A DNA stretch of 64,000 nt from Pseudomonas paralactis. Its GTDB lineage: Bacteria > Pseudomonadota > Gammaproteobacteria > Pseudomonadales > Pseudomonadaceae. The notes below the pieces were generated by a model. That model saw only the letters and a list, made by a program, of their open reading frames with translations. It was not told the origin of the DNA and made no database searches. The first letter of the stretch is position 1; each line of letters begins with the position of its first letter. This document shows, one piece after another, positions 16,804 to 26,513 of this stretch. The stretch is from NCBI RefSeq assembly GCF_001439735.1, contig NZ_JYLN01000001.1:620001-684000 (forward strand). The letters run 5' to 3'. Position numbers and translations under genes: made by a program.

Positions 16804-17855
16804 GCGGGGCGATCCGCCACAGCCGCTTCGGCGAAGGTTGCCATTTGCCCGTGCAACGCACAGGCTAACCGCAACAACGGCACCGCCAGCGCCGCGCCGC
16901 TGCCCTCGCCCAGGCGCAAGCCCAGTTCCAGCAGCGGTTCGGCATTGAGGCTCTGCAATACATGGCGATGGCCCGGCTCGGCGCCCCGATGCCCGAACAC
17001 CAGCCATTCGCGGCACGCCGGGTTCAAGCGCACCGCCACCAGCGCGGCCACGCTGCAGATAAACCCGTCCACCAACACCACGATGCCTGCCTGGGCACAG
17101 GCCAGGTAAGCGCCAACCAACGCGGCAATTTCAAAACCACCGAGATTGAACAGCGTTTGCAACGCATCACCGCGTTGCCCGGTATGCAGCGCCAACGCGC
17201 GTTCGATGACCGCAACCTTGTGGCTCACGCCTGCAGCATTCAAACCTGTACCCGGGCCGGTCAGGTCGCTCACCTGGCAATCCAGCAAGGCACAGGCCAA
17301 CGCGCTGGCCGCGGTGGTGTTGCCGATGCCCATCTCGCCGCCGATAAACACATGCGCACCACACTCCAGAGCGCGGTGCGCGCTGTCTCGGCCCGCGTGC
17401 AATGCCAGCAGCCCCTGAGCCTGGGTCATCGCCGGGCCATGGACGAAATTGGCGGTGCCCGCGCCGATGTTCAAATGACGCACACCGGGCAAGTCCAGCG
17501 AGGGCGTCACCGTGCCAAGATCAACCACTTCCAGTGGCGCATCCAGTTGCCGCGCCAACACGCTGATCGCCGCGCCGCCGCTGACGAAGTTTTGCAGCAT
17601 CTGCCCGGTGACCGCCTGGGGAAACGCCGATACGCCCTCAGCCACCACACCGTGATCGCCGGCAAAAATCGCGATCCACAGTTGCTCCACCGACGGCTTG
17701 ACCCGCCCCTGCAAACCCGCCAACTGCACCGCCAGCGCTTCCAGCCGGCCGAGGGAACCGGCAGGCTTGGTTAATTGCTGCTGACGCGCCAGCGCCTGTT
17801 CATGGGCCGCAGCATCAATGGCCTTGCAGGGGTTGAGCCACCAGGAGTCCGTCAT
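16800..17855 (-). CDS. cobT: Nicotinate-nucleotide-dimethylbenzimidazole phosphoribosyltransferase
   Basis: Activates the lower ligand: transfers phosphoribose from nicotinate mononucleotide to dimethylbenzimidazole. 351 residues. Family segments are visible: [52 protein letters not shown], and near the C-terminus [10 protein letters not shown] with a conserved Glu-rich [10 protein letters not shown]. The GEGSGAA glutamate acts as the general base in this family. The start at 17855 ([11 protein letters not shown]) overlaps the cobU stop by 4 bases. Acts on the base supplied by BluB from the same operon. Called cobU in P. denitrificans. Confidence 0.96.
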   Translation of the reverse strand: MTDSWWLNPCKAIDAAAHEQALARQQQLTKPAGSLGRLEALAVQLAGLQGRVKPSVEQLWIAIFAGDHGVVAEGVSAFPQAVTGQMLQNFVSGGAAISVLARQLDAPLEVVDLGTVTPSLDLPGVRHLNIGAGTANFVHGPAMTQAQGLLALHAGRDSAHRALECGAHVFIGGEMGIGNTTAASALACALLDCQVSDLTGPGTGLNAAGVSHKVAVIERALALHTGQRGDALQTLFNLGGFEIAALVGAYLACAQAGIVVLVDGFICSVAALVAVRLNPACREWLVFGHRGAEPGHRHVLQSLNAEPLLELGLRLGEGSGAALAVPLLRLACALHGQMATFAEAAVADRPA

Positions 17856-18373
17856 AACGCAGTACCTTTCAAAGTCAGGGGCAGGCCGGCAACTGTCAAC
17901 ACGACACGCTGACACCGCTCGGCCAAGGCTTGATGCAACCAACCGGCTTCATCCACATAGCGGCGAGTCAATTCGCCCAGCGGCACGACACCCAGACCGG
18001 TCTCGTTGCTGACAAAAATGATTTCACCCGGCAGCGAGTCCAGGATTTGCAGCAGTTGATCACGCTCGAAGGCAAGACGCGCCGGGTCTTCGAGCATCAG
18101 AAGATTGGTGAGCCATAAGGTCAGGCAATCCACCAGCAGGCAGCGATCAGTGGCGGCGTTTTCGCGCAGCACGCGCGCCAGGTCAATGGGTTCTTCAACC
18201 AGCCCCCAGTGGTCGGGGCGACGCTGGCGATGCAAAGCGACGCGCTCGTTCATCTCACCGTCGAGGGGTTGGCTGGTGGCGATATAAGTAACCGGCAAAC
18301 CGCTGTCGCAGGCGAGCTTTTCAGCCAGGCGACTCTTGCCCGAACGGGCACCACCCAAGATCAGTTGGAGCAT
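17852..18373 (-). CDS. cobU: Adenosylcobinamide kinase / guanylyltransferase
   Basis: A bifunctional enzyme that phosphorylates adenosylcobinamide and then adds GMP. 173 residues, P-loop GGARSGKS at residues 7-14, followed by [25 protein letters not shown] containing the guanylylated His, and [15 protein letters not shown] 18373 gives the normal N-terminus [14 protein letters not shown]. Called cobP in the aerobic naming. Upstream lies a 306-base gap filled by a dispersed repeat instead of the tight spacing found elsewhere in the operon, so this distal part may be expressed differently from cobO-cobQ. Confidence 0.96.
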   Translation of the reverse strand: MLQLILGGARSGKSRLAEKLACDSGLPVTYIATSQPLDGEMNERVALHRQRRPDHWGLVEEPIDLARVLRENAATDRCLLVDCLTLWLTNLLMLEDPARLAFERDQLLQILDSLPGEIIFVSNETGLGVVPLGELTRRYVDEAGWLHQALAERCQRVVLTVAGLPLTLKGTAL

Positions 18374-18434
18374 GGAATTAGCCCTGTAAAAGTCAAAGGT
18401 GGAGCGCAAAACCAGACTGAACGCGGCGCTTTAC

Positions 18435-18660
18435 GTAACCACGATGCGCAGCGAGCCGCTCTTGATTTTGCTTTTGATCTTAGGCGCCCCGTTAAACCAC
18501 GCTGGCCGAACGCAGGCTTGAGGTGGGGCAAGAGCGTTTTGGTTACTTTTGCGCTTTTCAAAAGTGACCCGCTGTAAGAGCGGAACCATAAGTGGCCGTT
18601 ACCGCAGCAATGGATATGTACACCCACAGGCCGCCATCGGGAGCAAGCCCCCTCCCACAT
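18435..18660. repeat. Dispersed structured repeat, copy A (truncated), inside the cob operon
   Basis: It shares long segments with copies at 33988-34389 and 46733-47190: AACCACGATGCG, the CCGTTAAACCACGCTGGCCG block, a hairpin ACTTTTG/CAAAAGT (18545-18551, 18559-18565), a hairpin CCGCT/AGCGG (18569-18573, 18579-18583), GGATATGTAC, and GGCCGCC leading into a REP at 18634-18660. The ~120-base branched hairpin seen in the other copies is missing after GCAGGCTTGA, and no left terminal repeat remains. It fills most of the cobQ-cobU gap. Short open frames across it are not credible genes. Confidence 0.85.
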
Positions 18661-18679
18661 TTGCATCGCGTACACACTG

Positions 18680-20131
18680 TTAAATCCCACATAGGTTGCG
18701 CAACAAATCGGTGTCCAAATGGTGTTCAACCAGATCCGCCAACCGCTCGATATCACGCTCGCGCAACCCGTGATAATCCACCTCTTGCACCTCCTGCAAT
18801 CCGGCCCACCGCAGCAAGGCACTGCACGCCGCCGGTGTTTCGAACAGCCCGTGCAGGTAGGTGCCGAGAATCTGCCCGTCAGCACTCAGCGCGCCATCGC
18901 TGCGACCATCGTCCAGCAGCACGGCAGCGCTGAGCAGGGCATCGCCTGATGTCACACCCGCATGAATCTCATACCCACTCACTTCAGCATCTTCGAGCAC
19001 CAGGCGTCCGCGCACATTGCGCAGCTGCTTCTCCTCCTCCAGCGTTGTAGTAAACGCCAGCAGCCCGAGGCCGACACTGGACCCGGCCACACCCTCCAGC
19101 CCAAGCGGGTCATGCACCTGCTCACCCAGCATCTGCAAGCCGCCGCAGATCCCCAGCACCTTGCCGCCATAACGCAGATGCCGCGCCACGGCGGTGTCCC
19201 AGCCATTGGCACGCAGATAGGCCAAGTCACTGCGCACGCTTTTCGAGCCCGGCAGGATGATCAGGTCAGCAGCCGGTATCGCCTGGCCCGGCCCGACAAA
19301 CTGCAAATCCACCTGGGGGTGCAAGCGCAACGGGTCGAAATCGGTATGGTTGCTGATACGCGGCAACACCGGCACTACCACCTTGAGCACTTGGGCGGCC
19401 TTGTCGATCTGGCGCTGGTCGATGCCGTCTTCCGCCTCCAGGTGCAGGTCCATCACATAAGGCAACACGCCGACAACCGGCTTGCCGGTGCGCGCTTCCA
19501 GCCAATCCAGCCCAGGCTGCAACAGCGCGATATCACCGCGAAAACGGTTGATGATGAAGCCCTTGACCCGCGCCTGCTCGCTGGGCGACAGCAGTTCCAG
19601 AGTGCCGACCAGGTGGGCAAACACGCCGCCGCGATTGATATCGGCGATCAACAGCACCGGGCAATCCACCGCTTCGGCAAAGCCCATGTTGGCGATGTCA
19701 TTGGCGCGCAGGTTGATCTCGGCCGGGGAGCCCGCGCCTTCGACCATCACCACTGGGTAGGCCTGGCTCAAACGTGCGTGGGAAGCCAACACCGCCTGCA
19801 TCGCGATGGCTTTGTAGTCGTGATAGGCCACGGCGTTCATGCTGGTCACGGCACGGCCGTGGATGATCACTTGGGAACCGGTGTCGCTGTTGGGCTTGAG
19901 CAGCACCGGGTTCATATCGGTGTGGGGCGCGAGGTTGGCGGCCTGAGCCTGCACCGCCTGGGCGCGGCCGATCTCGCCGCCTTCGGCCGTCACCGCGCTG
20001 TTGAGCGCCATATTCTGCGGTTTGAACGGCACCACACCGACACCCTGGCGCACCAGCCAACGGCACAGCGCAGTCACCAGGGTACTTTTGCCGGCGTCGG
20101 ACGTGGTGCCCTGCACCATCAGCGTACTCAT
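18680..20131 (-). CDS. cobQ: Cobyric acid synthase
   Basis: Performs four ATP- and glutamine-dependent amidations of adenosylcobyrinate a,c-diamide. 483 residues: an N-terminal dethiobiotin-synthase-like P-loop ([11 protein letters not shown]), the [18 protein letters not shown] signature, and a C-terminal class III glutamine amidotransferase with nucleophile Cys in [12 protein letters not shown] and the late His in EIHAGVT. The start at 20131 overlaps the stop of the upstream decarboxylase gene by 4 bases. The gene is the last in the tightly packed half of the operon before the inserted repeat. Confidence 0.97.
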   Translation of the reverse strand: MSTLMVQGTTSDAGKSTLVTALCRWLVRQGVGVVPFKPQNMALNSAVTAEGGEIGRAQAVQAQAANLAPHTDMNPVLLKPNSDTGSQVIIHGRAVTSMNAVAYHDYKAIAMQAVLASHARLSQAYPVVMVEGAGSPAEINLRANDIANMGFAEAVDCPVLLIADINRGGVFAHLVGTLELLSPSEQARVKGFIINRFRGDIALLQPGLDWLEARTGKPVVGVLPYVMDLHLEAEDGIDQRQIDKAAQVLKVVVPVLPRISNHTDFDPLRLHPQVDLQFVGPGQAIPAADLIILPGSKSVRSDLAYLRANGWDTAVARHLRYGGKVLGICGGLQMLGEQVHDPLGLEGVAGSSVGLGLLAFTTTLEEEKQLRNVRGRLVLEDAEVSGYEIHAGVTSGDALLSAAVLLDDGRSDGALSADGQILGTYLHGLFETPAACSALLRWAGLQEVQEVDYHGLRERDIERLADLVEHHLDTDLLRNLCGI

Positions 20132-21117
20132 GTGGCTTCCTTGTAAGCGACCAAGGCTTCGTCCAGCCGCAGCCAGTCGGCTTCGGCGTCGGGCAGGCCG
20201 AAACGCACGCTACTGTCGTGCACAAACAGGCGCAGCAGGATGCCGCGCTGAGCCATGAATTCGTGCAGGCGCCCGGCATGAGGGGTGATCAACCACTGGA
20301 ACAATGCACAGCCGCCGTGGGGTTGAAAGCCTCTGCGTTCAAGCAGTTCGAACAAGCGCCGGCCCGCTTCGATGCACCGATCACGCTGGCGGGCGTGCCC
20401 ATCCGTATCGCGCAGGCACACTTGGCCCAATACCCGCGTGGGCCCGCTGACTGCCCAGGGCCCGACCTGCTCGGCCAGCAACTTGAGCAACTTGCGTTCG
20501 GCCAGCACAAAGCCCAGGCGCACACCGGCCAGGCCGAAAAACTTGCCGAACGAGCGCAGTACGATCAAACCGACCTGATCGGTATGGCTCGCCAGGCTTG
20601 AATCAGGGGTCACGTCCATGAACGCTTCGTCCACCACCAGCCAGCCACCGCGCTGGACCAGCCGCGCGTGCCAGTCCAGCAAGCGTTGCGGGGGCAAACT
20701 AAGGCCCGTGGGGTTGTTGGGGTTGACCACCACCAGCACGTCGAGGCTGTCGAGATAGAAGTCGACCTCCTGCTCCTGCACTTCACGCACCACATAACCG
20801 GCGCGGCGCCAGGCTTCGGCGTGCTCGGCATAACAGGGCGAGAGCACGCCGACCTTGCCGGAACGGCGCAGGCGCGGCAGCAACTGGATCGCGGCCTGGG
20901 AGCCCGGCACCGGTAACAACTGGGCGGCGCCGTAATACTCACAGGCGGCCCTCTCCAGGCCGTCATCGGTTTCCGGCAGGCGGGCCCAGGCGCGCAGCGG
21001 GATCTCGGGAATCGGCCACGGCCAGGGCGCCAGGCCACTGGACAGATCCAGCCAATCCGCTTCGGCAATCCCGTATTCAATCGCGGCTTTTCGCAGCCGA
21101 CCACCGTGCTCAAGCAT
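20128..21117 (-). CDS. cobD: L-threonine-O-3-phosphate decarboxylase
   Basis: A PLP enzyme that makes (R)-1-aminopropan-2-ol phosphate for the nucleotide loop. 329 residues, fold type I aminotransferase pattern. Visible are NPNNPTG (about residues 132-138), [13 protein letters not shown] with the PLP-binding Asp, and the Schiff-base Lys192 in [16 protein letters not shown], with the substrate-binding Arg following. The symbol is Salmonella usage; in P. denitrificans the gene is cobC. It overlaps the cbiB-type gene by 8 bases and cobQ by 4, so translation is probably coupled. Confidence 0.93.
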   Translation of the reverse strand: MLEHGGRLRKAAIEYGIAEADWLDLSSGLAPWPWPIPEIPLRAWARLPETDDGLERAACEYYGAAQLLPVPGSQAAIQLLPRLRRSGKVGVLSPCYAEHAEAWRRAGYVVREVQEQEVDFYLDSLDVLVVVNPNNPTGLSLPPQRLLDWHARLVQRGGWLVVDEAFMDVTPDSSLASHTDQVGLIVLRSFGKFFGLAGVRLGFVLAERKLLKLLAEQVGPWAVSGPTRVLGQVCLRDTDGHARQRDRCIEAGRRLFELLERRGFQPHGGCALFQWLITPHAGRLHEFMAQRGILLRLFVHDSSVRFGLPDAEADWLRLDEALVAYKEAT

Positions 21118-22018
21118 AGATTTGCGCCCCCACGCACAAGATCAGCAGCCACAACCATACGCCGCGTTGCACCAGTTGCCAGCCACGGTCAATGGAATCG
21201 GCATCGGCCGGCGGGCCTTCACCCAACGGCGGGCGCTGATGCAGCTCGCCGTGATAAATCGCTGCACCGCCGAGTTCGACGCCCAACGCACCGGCACCGG
21301 CGGCCATCACCGGACCGGCGTTGGGACTGTCCCATGTCGGGCCCTGGGTACGCCAGCATTTGAGGGCCAGGCGGGTTTTGCCCAATAATGCGTAGGTCAA
21401 GGCCACCAAACGCGCAGGAATGTAGTTGAGCACATCGTCGATCTTTGCAGCCGCCCAGCCAAAACGCTCGAAGCGCTCGTTGCGATAGCCCCACATGGCG
21501 TCGAGGGTGTTGCTCAGGCGATAGAGCACCACGCCTGGCACGCCCGCCACCACAAACCAGAACAATGCGGCGAATACCGCATCGCTGCCGTTCTCCAGCA
21601 CCGACTCGGTTGCGGCGCGGGCGACTTCAGTGCGGTCCAGTTCGCTGGTCTGGCGGCTGACCAGGTAACTCACACGTTGGCGTGCCTCATCCAGGTCATC
21701 GCTGCGCAGGGCCTGGGCCACCGGGGTCACATGTTCGCCCAGGCTGCGCATACCCAGGGCGCAGTACAACGCCAGGATCTCCAGGAGCCAGCCGATATAA
21801 GGCGCCCAGGATAAGGCGGTGGCGAGCAGGGTCAACGGCACCACGGCGATAAACCATGCCGTCACGCCATGGCTGCGCCAGCCGCGCCCACCGCTATTGA
21901 AACGCTGCTCGATGCGCCCGGCGAAGTTGCCGAACGCCACCAGCGGATGCCAGCGCCTGGGTTCACCCAGCAGCGCATCCAGCGCCACCGCAGCGACACA
22001 CAGCAAGGCCACACTCAT
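21110..22018 (-). CDS. cbiB: Adenosylcobinamide-phosphate synthase (CbiB/CobD)
   Basis: An integral membrane enzyme that attaches aminopropanol phosphate to adenosylcobyric acid. 302 residues with a hydrophobic N-terminus ([20 protein letters not shown]) and the family motifs [34 protein letters not shown] and [45 protein letters not shown] sequence (N-T-L-D-x-M-x-G-Y). The ATG at 22018 overlaps the bluB stop by 4 bases. In P. denitrificans naming it is cobD, so the symbol depends on convention. Confidence 0.95.
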   Translation of the reverse strand: MSVALLCVAAVALDALLGEPRRWHPLVAFGNFAGRIEQRFNSGGRGWRSHGVTAWFIAVVPLTLLATALSWAPYIGWLLEILALYCALGMRSLGEHVTPVAQALRSDDLDEARQRVSYLVSRQTSELDRTEVARAATESVLENGSDAVFAALFWFVVAGVPGVVLYRLSNTLDAMWGYRNERFERFGWAAAKIDDVLNYIPARLVALTYALLGKTRLALKCWRTQGPTWDSPNAGPVMAAGAGALGVELGGAAIYHGELHQRPPLGEGPPADADSIDRGWQLVQRGVWLWLLILCVGAQIYA

Positions 22019-22665
22019 TGACTCACTCCCCACTTGTTTTCATACAGCATGTCACTTAGCGGCCGTGGCTCGGTCCAGCCTTCGATCTGCAACATCGGTG
22101 CCGGGTAGAACTCGGCCACAGGCCCCAGGCACAGTACGGCCAGGGGTTTCGCACCAGGGGGCAAACCCAGCAATTGGGCCAGCGCCCGGGGTTCAAACAG
22201 CGACACCCAGCCCATGCCCAAGCCTTCAACACGCGCCGCCAGCCACAGGTTCTGGATCGCGCAGGATAAGGACGCCATGTCCATTTCGGGCAAGGTGCGG
22301 CGCCCGAAGATGTGGCGCTCGCGATCATCCATCAGTGCGGCCACCAACACCTCGGCGCAGTCGTTGATGCCTTCGACCTTGAGCTTCATGAATTCATCGG
22401 AGCGCTCGCCCAGCGCCTCGGCGGTGCGCACGCGCTCTTCTTCCACCAACTCTTGAATCTGGCTGCGCAACGAGCGGTCGCTGATGCGCAGAAAACGCCA
22501 CGGCTGCATCAGGCCGACGCTTGGCGCCTGGTGCGCGGCCTGGAGCAGGCGGTGCAGCAGCTCGGGGGCGACGTTGCCGCCGGTGAAGTGGCGCATATCG
22601 CGACGTTCGGCGATGGCGCGGTAGACAGCCTGGCGGTCGGCCTCGGGGAAGGCGTTGTCAGTCAT
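22015..22665 (-). CDS. bluB: 5,6-dimethylbenzimidazole synthase BluB
   Basis: Cleaves reduced flavin mononucleotide with oxygen to make the cobalamin lower ligand. 216 residues of the nitroreductase-like fold: [13 protein letters not shown] near the N-terminus, then [15 protein letters not shown], and [12 protein letters not shown]. The presence of BluB shows aerobic, self-sufficient lower-ligand synthesis. The ATG at 22665 overlaps the cobB stop (ATGA). Bases just upstream of this start belong to a REP palindrome (22671 onward), so the translation start region was reshaped by the repeat and initiation may rely on coupling to cobB. Confidence 0.95.
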   Translation of the reverse strand: MTDNAFPEADRQAVYRAIAERRDMRHFTGGNVAPELLHRLLQAAHQAPSVGLMQPWRFLRISDRSLRSQIQELVEEERVRTAEALGERSDEFMKLKVEGINDCAEVLVAALMDDRERHIFGRRTLPEMDMASLSCAIQNLWLAARVEGLGMGWVSLFEPRALAQLLGLPPGAKPLAVLCLGPVAEFYPAPMLQIEGWTEPRPLSDMLYENKWGVSQ

Positions 22666-24044
22666 GGCCGCATCGGGGGCAAGCCCCCTCTCACATTTGG
22701 AATGCATTCCCCTGTGGGAGCTGGCTTGCCTGCGATAGCGGTCTCAAGGTCTGGCGCGAACAACGCGGCCACCGCGCCAGGATTCGACGGAAAATAAAAG
22801 TGTACGTAGGAAGCGGTCAGCCGCCCTTGTCGGTAAACCGCTTCAGCCCCGCGCCCACCGTTAGGGCTCAGGCCACGGGCAATCGGCGCCAATGCGGTGC
22901 TGGTCAAGGAGTGGTGATAGGTGTGCCCGCGCAACGTGCCTTCCGGCAGTTCGACACTTTGCAAGGCCAGGGCCGCAAGTTTCTTTTGCATCACCGCTTC
23001 GCCTGGCAGCAAGCCAACCAGTTCGGCTCGGGCGCCCTCTACATCCATCAGCGAATCGAGCAGGTAGAGCATGCCGCCACATTCGGCGAGCAGAGGCTTG
23101 CCGGCGGCATGATGAGCACGGATGGCCTCCAGCATCGAGGTGTTTGCCGACAGGGCCTGATGGTGCAGCTCCGGATACCCGCCAGGCAGGTAAAGGCTGT
23201 CCGCCTGCGGCAGCTGGCGATCATGGATAGGCGAGAAGAATGTCAGCTCGGCGCCCATGGCCCGCAGCAAATCCAGGCTGGCGCCGTAGGTAAAGGCAAA
23301 GGCTTCGTCACGGGCGACAGCGATACGCACACCAGCCAGTAACGGTTCGGCCTTGATCACTTTGGGCGCGGCAAAGGTCACGGGCGGCGGCAGAGCCACT
23401 TCGCAACTGCTGCCCAGCGCCCGGGCGGCGGCATCCAGGCGCACATCCAGGTCATTGAGTTCACTGGCTTGCACCAGGCCCAGGTGGCGACTCGGAAGTT
23501 CGATGCCGGTCTCGCGGGATAACGCGCCGTACCAGCGCAAGCCTTCGGTGAGGCTGCCTTCGAGTAACTGCGCATGACGCAGGGTGCCGACCCGGTTGGC
23601 CAGCACCCCGGCAAACGGCAGGTCGGGCTGATAGCGCGCCAGGCCCAGGGCCAGGGCACCAAAGGTCTGAGCCATGGCAGTCCCGTCGATCACCCCCAGC
23701 ACCGGTACGCCGAAGTGCCGCGCCAGGTCGGCGCTGGAGGGGGTGCCGTCGAACAGCCCCATCACGCCTTCGATCAGGATCAGGTCGGCCTCCCCCGCCG
23801 CTTCCCACAGCAGACGACGACTTTCCTGCTCGCCCACCATCCACATGTCCAATTGATACACCGGCGCACCGCTGGCGCGCTCGTGGATCATGGGGTCGAG
23901 AAAGTCCGGCCCGCATTTGAACACGCGCACCTTGCGCCCCAAATTGCGATGCAAACGGGCCAGCGCGGCGGTGACCGTGGTTTTGCCCTGGCCGGACGCC
24001 GGAGCGGCGATCAATACGGCCGGGCATTGGCGGGGCTGATTCAA
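22662..24044 (-). CDS. cobB: Cobyrinate / hydrogenobyrinate a,c-diamide synthase
   Basis: Amidates the a and c side chains of the corrin ring. 460 residues: P-loop ASGQGKTT (about 16-23), FKCGPDFLDPMIH, LIEGVMGLFDG, and a C-terminal class III amidotransferase with nucleophile Cys in LLAECGGMLYLLDSL and a late H-T-Y-H-H-S segment. The natural end should be near SYVHFYFPSNPGAVAALF; the remaining ~28 residues (including AIAGKPAPT and RGGLPPMRP) are encoded by a REP pair, so the protein carries a repeat-derived tail. It overlaps cobO and bluB by 4 bases each. Confidence 0.95.
   Translation of the reverse strand: MNQPRQCPAVLIAAPASGQGKTTVTAALARLHRNLGRKVRVFKCGPDFLDPMIHERASGAPVYQLDMWMVGEQESRRLLWEAAGEADLILIEGVMGLFDGTPSSADLARHFGVPVLGVIDGTAMAQTFGALALGLARYQPDLPFAGVLANRVGTLRHAQLLEGSLTEGLRWYGALSRETGIELPSRHLGLVQASELNDLDVRLDAAARALGSSCEVALPPPVTFAAPKVIKAEPLLAGVRIAVARDEAFAFTYGASLDLLRAMGAELTFFSPIHDRQLPQADSLYLPGGYPELHHQALSANTSMLEAIRAHHAAGKPLLAECGGMLYLLDSLMDVEGARAELVGLLPGEAVMQKKLAALALQSVELPEGTLRGHTYHHSLTSTALAPIARGLSPNGGRGAEAVYRQGRLTASYVHFYFPSNPGAVAALFAPDLETAIAGKPAPTGECIPNVRGGLPPMRP
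22669..22739. repeat. REP pair forming the 3' end of cobB
   Basis: CATCGGGGGCAAGCCCCCTC (from 22670) faces GTGGGAGCTGGCTTGCCTGCG (from 22714). The two halves belong to different REP subtypes. The sequence is translated in the cobB frame and reaches to within 6 bases of the bluB start codon. Confidence 0.85.
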
Positions 24045-24652
24045 AGTTCGACGCCCTTCTGTGCCTTGATACCGGCCTGGAACGCGTGCTTGAGCATGCC
24101 CATTTCGGTGACGGTGTCGCCCATTTCGATCAATTCAGGCTTGGCGCCCCGGCCAGTGACCACCACATGCTGCATCGGCGGGCGGGCTTGCAGGTCGCTG
24201 AGGACCTGATCCAGGTCGAGGTAGCCGTGCTTGAGGGCGATGTTCAGTTCGTCCAGCACCACCAGGCGAATGGACGCGTCATTGAGCATCGCCCGGGACA
24301 CCGCCCAGGCCGCTTCGGCGGCGGCGATATCACGTTGGCGATCCTGGGTTTCCCAGGTGAAGCCTTCGCCCATGACGTGGAAGCGCACCTGCTCGGGGAA
24401 GCGCCGGAAGAACAGCTCTTCGCCCGTGCTGTTGCGGCCCTTGATGAACTGCACCACACCGCACTGCATGCCGTGGCCCATGGCGCGGGCCAACATGCCG
24501 AAAGCCGAGCTGCTCTTGCCTTTGCCGTTGCCGGTCAATACCAGCAATAAGCCGCACTCATTCGGCGAATTGGCGATGCGCTCGTCGATCACGGCTTTTT
24601 TGCGCAACATGCGCGCCAGGTGGCGTTCGTCGCGGTCGGGGGAATCGGTCAT
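24041..24652 (-). CDS. cobO: Cob(I)yrinic acid a,c-diamide adenosyltransferase
   Basis: Adds the adenosyl upper ligand to cobalt. 203 residues of the CobA/CobO type: a variable N-terminus with LARMLRKKAVIDERIA, the P-loop LTGNGKGKSSSAFG (GNGKGKSS at 41-48), GVVQFIKG, and LDELNIALKHGYLDL with the Walker B-like acidic pair. First gene of the operon. ATG 24652 has GGAG close upstream (GGAGAGCTGCC); the longer frame starting at 24748 runs into the riboswitch expression platform and is rejected. Confidence 0.96.
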   Translation of the reverse strand: MTDSPDRDERHLARMLRKKAVIDERIANSPNECGLLLVLTGNGKGKSSSAFGMLARAMGHGMQCGVVQFIKGRNSTGEELFFRRFPEQVRFHVMGEGFTWETQDRQRDIAAAEAAWAVSRAMLNDASIRLVVLDELNIALKHGYLDLDQVLSDLQARPPMQHVVVTGRGAKPELIEMGDTVTEMGMLKHAFQAGIKAQKGVEL

Positions 24653-24741
24653 GGCAGCTCTCCGTTGGGGCTGGACAAAAACGGCGGGCAGGAAAAAGAA
24701 AAAACAGACAGCCAAGCATCGCCCACCGTGATGCTGTTGAA

Positions 24742-24962
24742 TGTTCAAGGCCGGTCTCCGGACTCATGAGTGGCGCGTCTTATCGAAGCAGCCGAGGGCG
24801 CGCCTTCCCATATCGCGGGCGATACAGTGGCAAACAGCACCGTCTTGACTCATTTACCGTTGCGGGGGCAGCGCCGGAATCGCGGCAGCACTGTGTACAA
24901 GTGCGCTCACTCACCGGCTTCCCTGTTTCACTCTGTCGACGCACGCGCCACAGAGCACCTGG
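24742..24962 (-). ncRNA. Cobalamin (adenosylcobalamin) riboswitch
   Basis: Read on the minus strand, the region contains in order: AGGTGCTCTG at the 5' side, GTGAAACAGGGAAGCCGGTG, CTGCCCCGCAACGGTAAATG, the invariant GCCACTG, GGAAGGCG, and the B12 box GAGTCCGGAGACCGGCC near 24752-24766. These are the conserved core elements of the class in the right order and spacing. It lies about 90 bases before the cobO start, so it should shut down the ten-gene operon when cobalamin is plentiful. The expression platform in 24653-24741 holds a T-rich run, suited to a terminator or to masking the ribosome site. Confidence 0.96.
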
Positions 24963-25076
24963 AACAAGCCGCGAAGGTTAGTGGGTTGGGGGTGGAGCGT
25001 CAATTAAAGCTGGCCTTGTACTTGAACCATCCGTACAGCGTGCTTCTCTACCCTTACAGGTATCAAGGAGAAAACC

Positions 25077-26390
25077 ATGCCTAAAACCCGATTGGCCTTA
25101 CTGATCATGCTCACCGGCAGCCTCGCCGCCTGCGGCGAAAGCTCCACCCTGCAAGTCGCGGATGGCACCGGGCCCTCGCCCAAACTGCCGGAGCCGAACA
25201 AGACGCTGATTCCCACCGTCAACATCGCCCCGGCGATCGGTTGGCCTGAAGGCGCCAAGCCAACGGCTGCCGCCGGCACCCAAGTGGCCGCCTTCGCCGA
25301 AGGCCTGGATCACCCACGCTGGCTCTACGTGCTGCCCAACGGCGACGTGCTGGTGGCCGAGACCAATGCGCCGCCCAAGCCAGACGACTCCAAAGGCGTG
25401 CGCGGCTGGGTGATGGAAAAAGTCATGGGCCGCGCCGGTGCCGGTGTGCCCAGCCCGAACCGCATCACGCTGCTGCGCGATGCCGATCATGACGGCGTGG
25501 CCGAAACGCGTACGGTATTTCTGCAAAATCTGAATTCGCCGTTTGGCATGACACTGGTGGGCAACGATCTGTACGTGGCGGACTCGGACAAGTTGCTGCG
25601 CTTTCCCTATCAGCCGGGTGAAACCGCAATCACGTCCCAAGGCACCACCGTCGTGGATTTGCCAGGCGGCCCCTTGAACCATCACTGGACCAAAAACGTG
25701 GTGGCCAGCAAGGACGGCAGCAAGCTGTATGTGAGCGTCGGCTCAAACAGCAACGTCGGCGAAAACGGCCTGGACGCCGAGCAAGGCCGCGCTGCTATCT
25801 GGGAAGTTGATCGCGCGACCGGCCAGCACCGCATTTTCGCCTCCGGCCTGCGCAACCCCAACGGCATGGCCTGGGAGCCACAGAGCGGCAAGCTGTGGAC
25901 GGCGGTCAACGAGCGCGATGAAATCGGCAGCGACCTGGTGCCGGATTACATCACCTCGGTCAAGGATGGCGGCTTCTACGGCTGGCCTTTCAGTTATTAC
26001 GGCCAGCATGTGGATGTGCGTGTCACCCCGCAGAACCTGGACATGGTCGCCAAGGCCATCGCTCCCGACTATGCGGTAGGCCCTCATACTGCGTCGCTGG
26101 GGCTGACCTTCGCCGAGGGCAGCAAACTCCCTGCCCCTTTCAGTAATGGCGCATTTATCGGCCAGCATGGTTCCTGGAACCGCAAGCCGCACAGTGGCTA
26201 CAAGGTAATTTTCGTGCCCTTCGAAGGGGGCCAGCCGAAAGGGCAACCGGTGGATGTGCTGACCGGGTTTCTGGATAGCGATGAGAAGGCCATGGGCCGG
26301 CCAGTAGGCGTGGTGATAGATCAGCAGGGGGATTTGCTGGTGGCCGATGATGTGGGCAATAAGGTTTGGAGAGTGTCGGCTGTTAAGTAA
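25077..26390 (+). CDS. PQQ-dependent sugar (sorbosone/aldose) dehydrogenase-like lipoprotein
   Basis: A 437-residue protein with a lipoprotein signal ending in GSLAAC (Cys19). The body is a six-bladed beta-propeller of the soluble PQQ glucose/L-sorbosone dehydrogenase group: [87 protein letters not shown], and [18 protein letters not shown]. The family oxidises aldoses in the periplasm using PQQ and calcium; substrate is not predictable here. A strong AAGGAG site precedes the ATG. Divergent from cobO; the intervening DNA carries the riboswitch for the other side. Confidence 0.9.
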   Translation: MPKTRLALLIMLTGSLAACGESSTLQVADGTGPSPKLPEPNKTLIPTVNIAPAIGWPEGAKPTAAAGTQVAAFAEGLDHPRWLYVLPNGDVLVAETNAPPKPDDSKGVRGWVMEKVMGRAGAGVPSPNRITLLRDADHDGVAETRTVFLQNLNSPFGMTLVGNDLYVADSDKLLRFPYQPGETAITSQGTTVVDLPGGPLNHHWTKNVVASKDGSKLYVSVGSNSNVGENGLDAEQGRAAIWEVDRATGQHRIFASGLRNPNGMAWEPQSGKLWTAVNERDEIGSDLVPDYITSVKDGGFYGWPFSYYGQHVDVRVTPQNLDMVAKAIAPDYAVGPHTASLGLTFAEGSKLPAPFSNGAFIGQHGSWNRKPHSGYKVIFVPFEGGQPKGQPVDVLTGFLDSDEKAMGRPVGVVIDQQGDLLVADDVGNKVWRVSAVK

Positions 26391-26404
26391 ATCGCCACAC
26401 ACCA

Positions 26405-26498
26405 ATGTGGGGGCGGGCTTGCCCGCGATTACGGTAGCCCAGTCAACTAACGCGTTGACTGACACACTGCATTCGCGGGAAAGCCCGCTCCCACATTT
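26405..26498. repeat. REPIN (GCGGGCTTGCCCGCG type)
   Basis: GTGGGGGCGGGCTTGCCCGCG is followed by the reverse-oriented CGCGGGAAAGCCCGCTCCCAC about 50 bases later. It lies between the convergent sugar dehydrogenase and NlpC/P60 genes and is the only hairpin-forming sequence there. Confidence 0.88.
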
Positions 26499-26513
26499 TG
26501 GAGTTTTACTGAT

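Noticed and set aside
18361..18885. Short frames inside the dispersed repeats (also at 33960-34274, 46742-47152)
   Set aside because: They vary between copies, are interrupted in different places and are explained by the structured non-coding repeat.
24653..24748. N-terminal extension of CobO
   Set aside because: It would translate the riboswitch expression platform; the start at 24652 has a ribosome site and fits the family.
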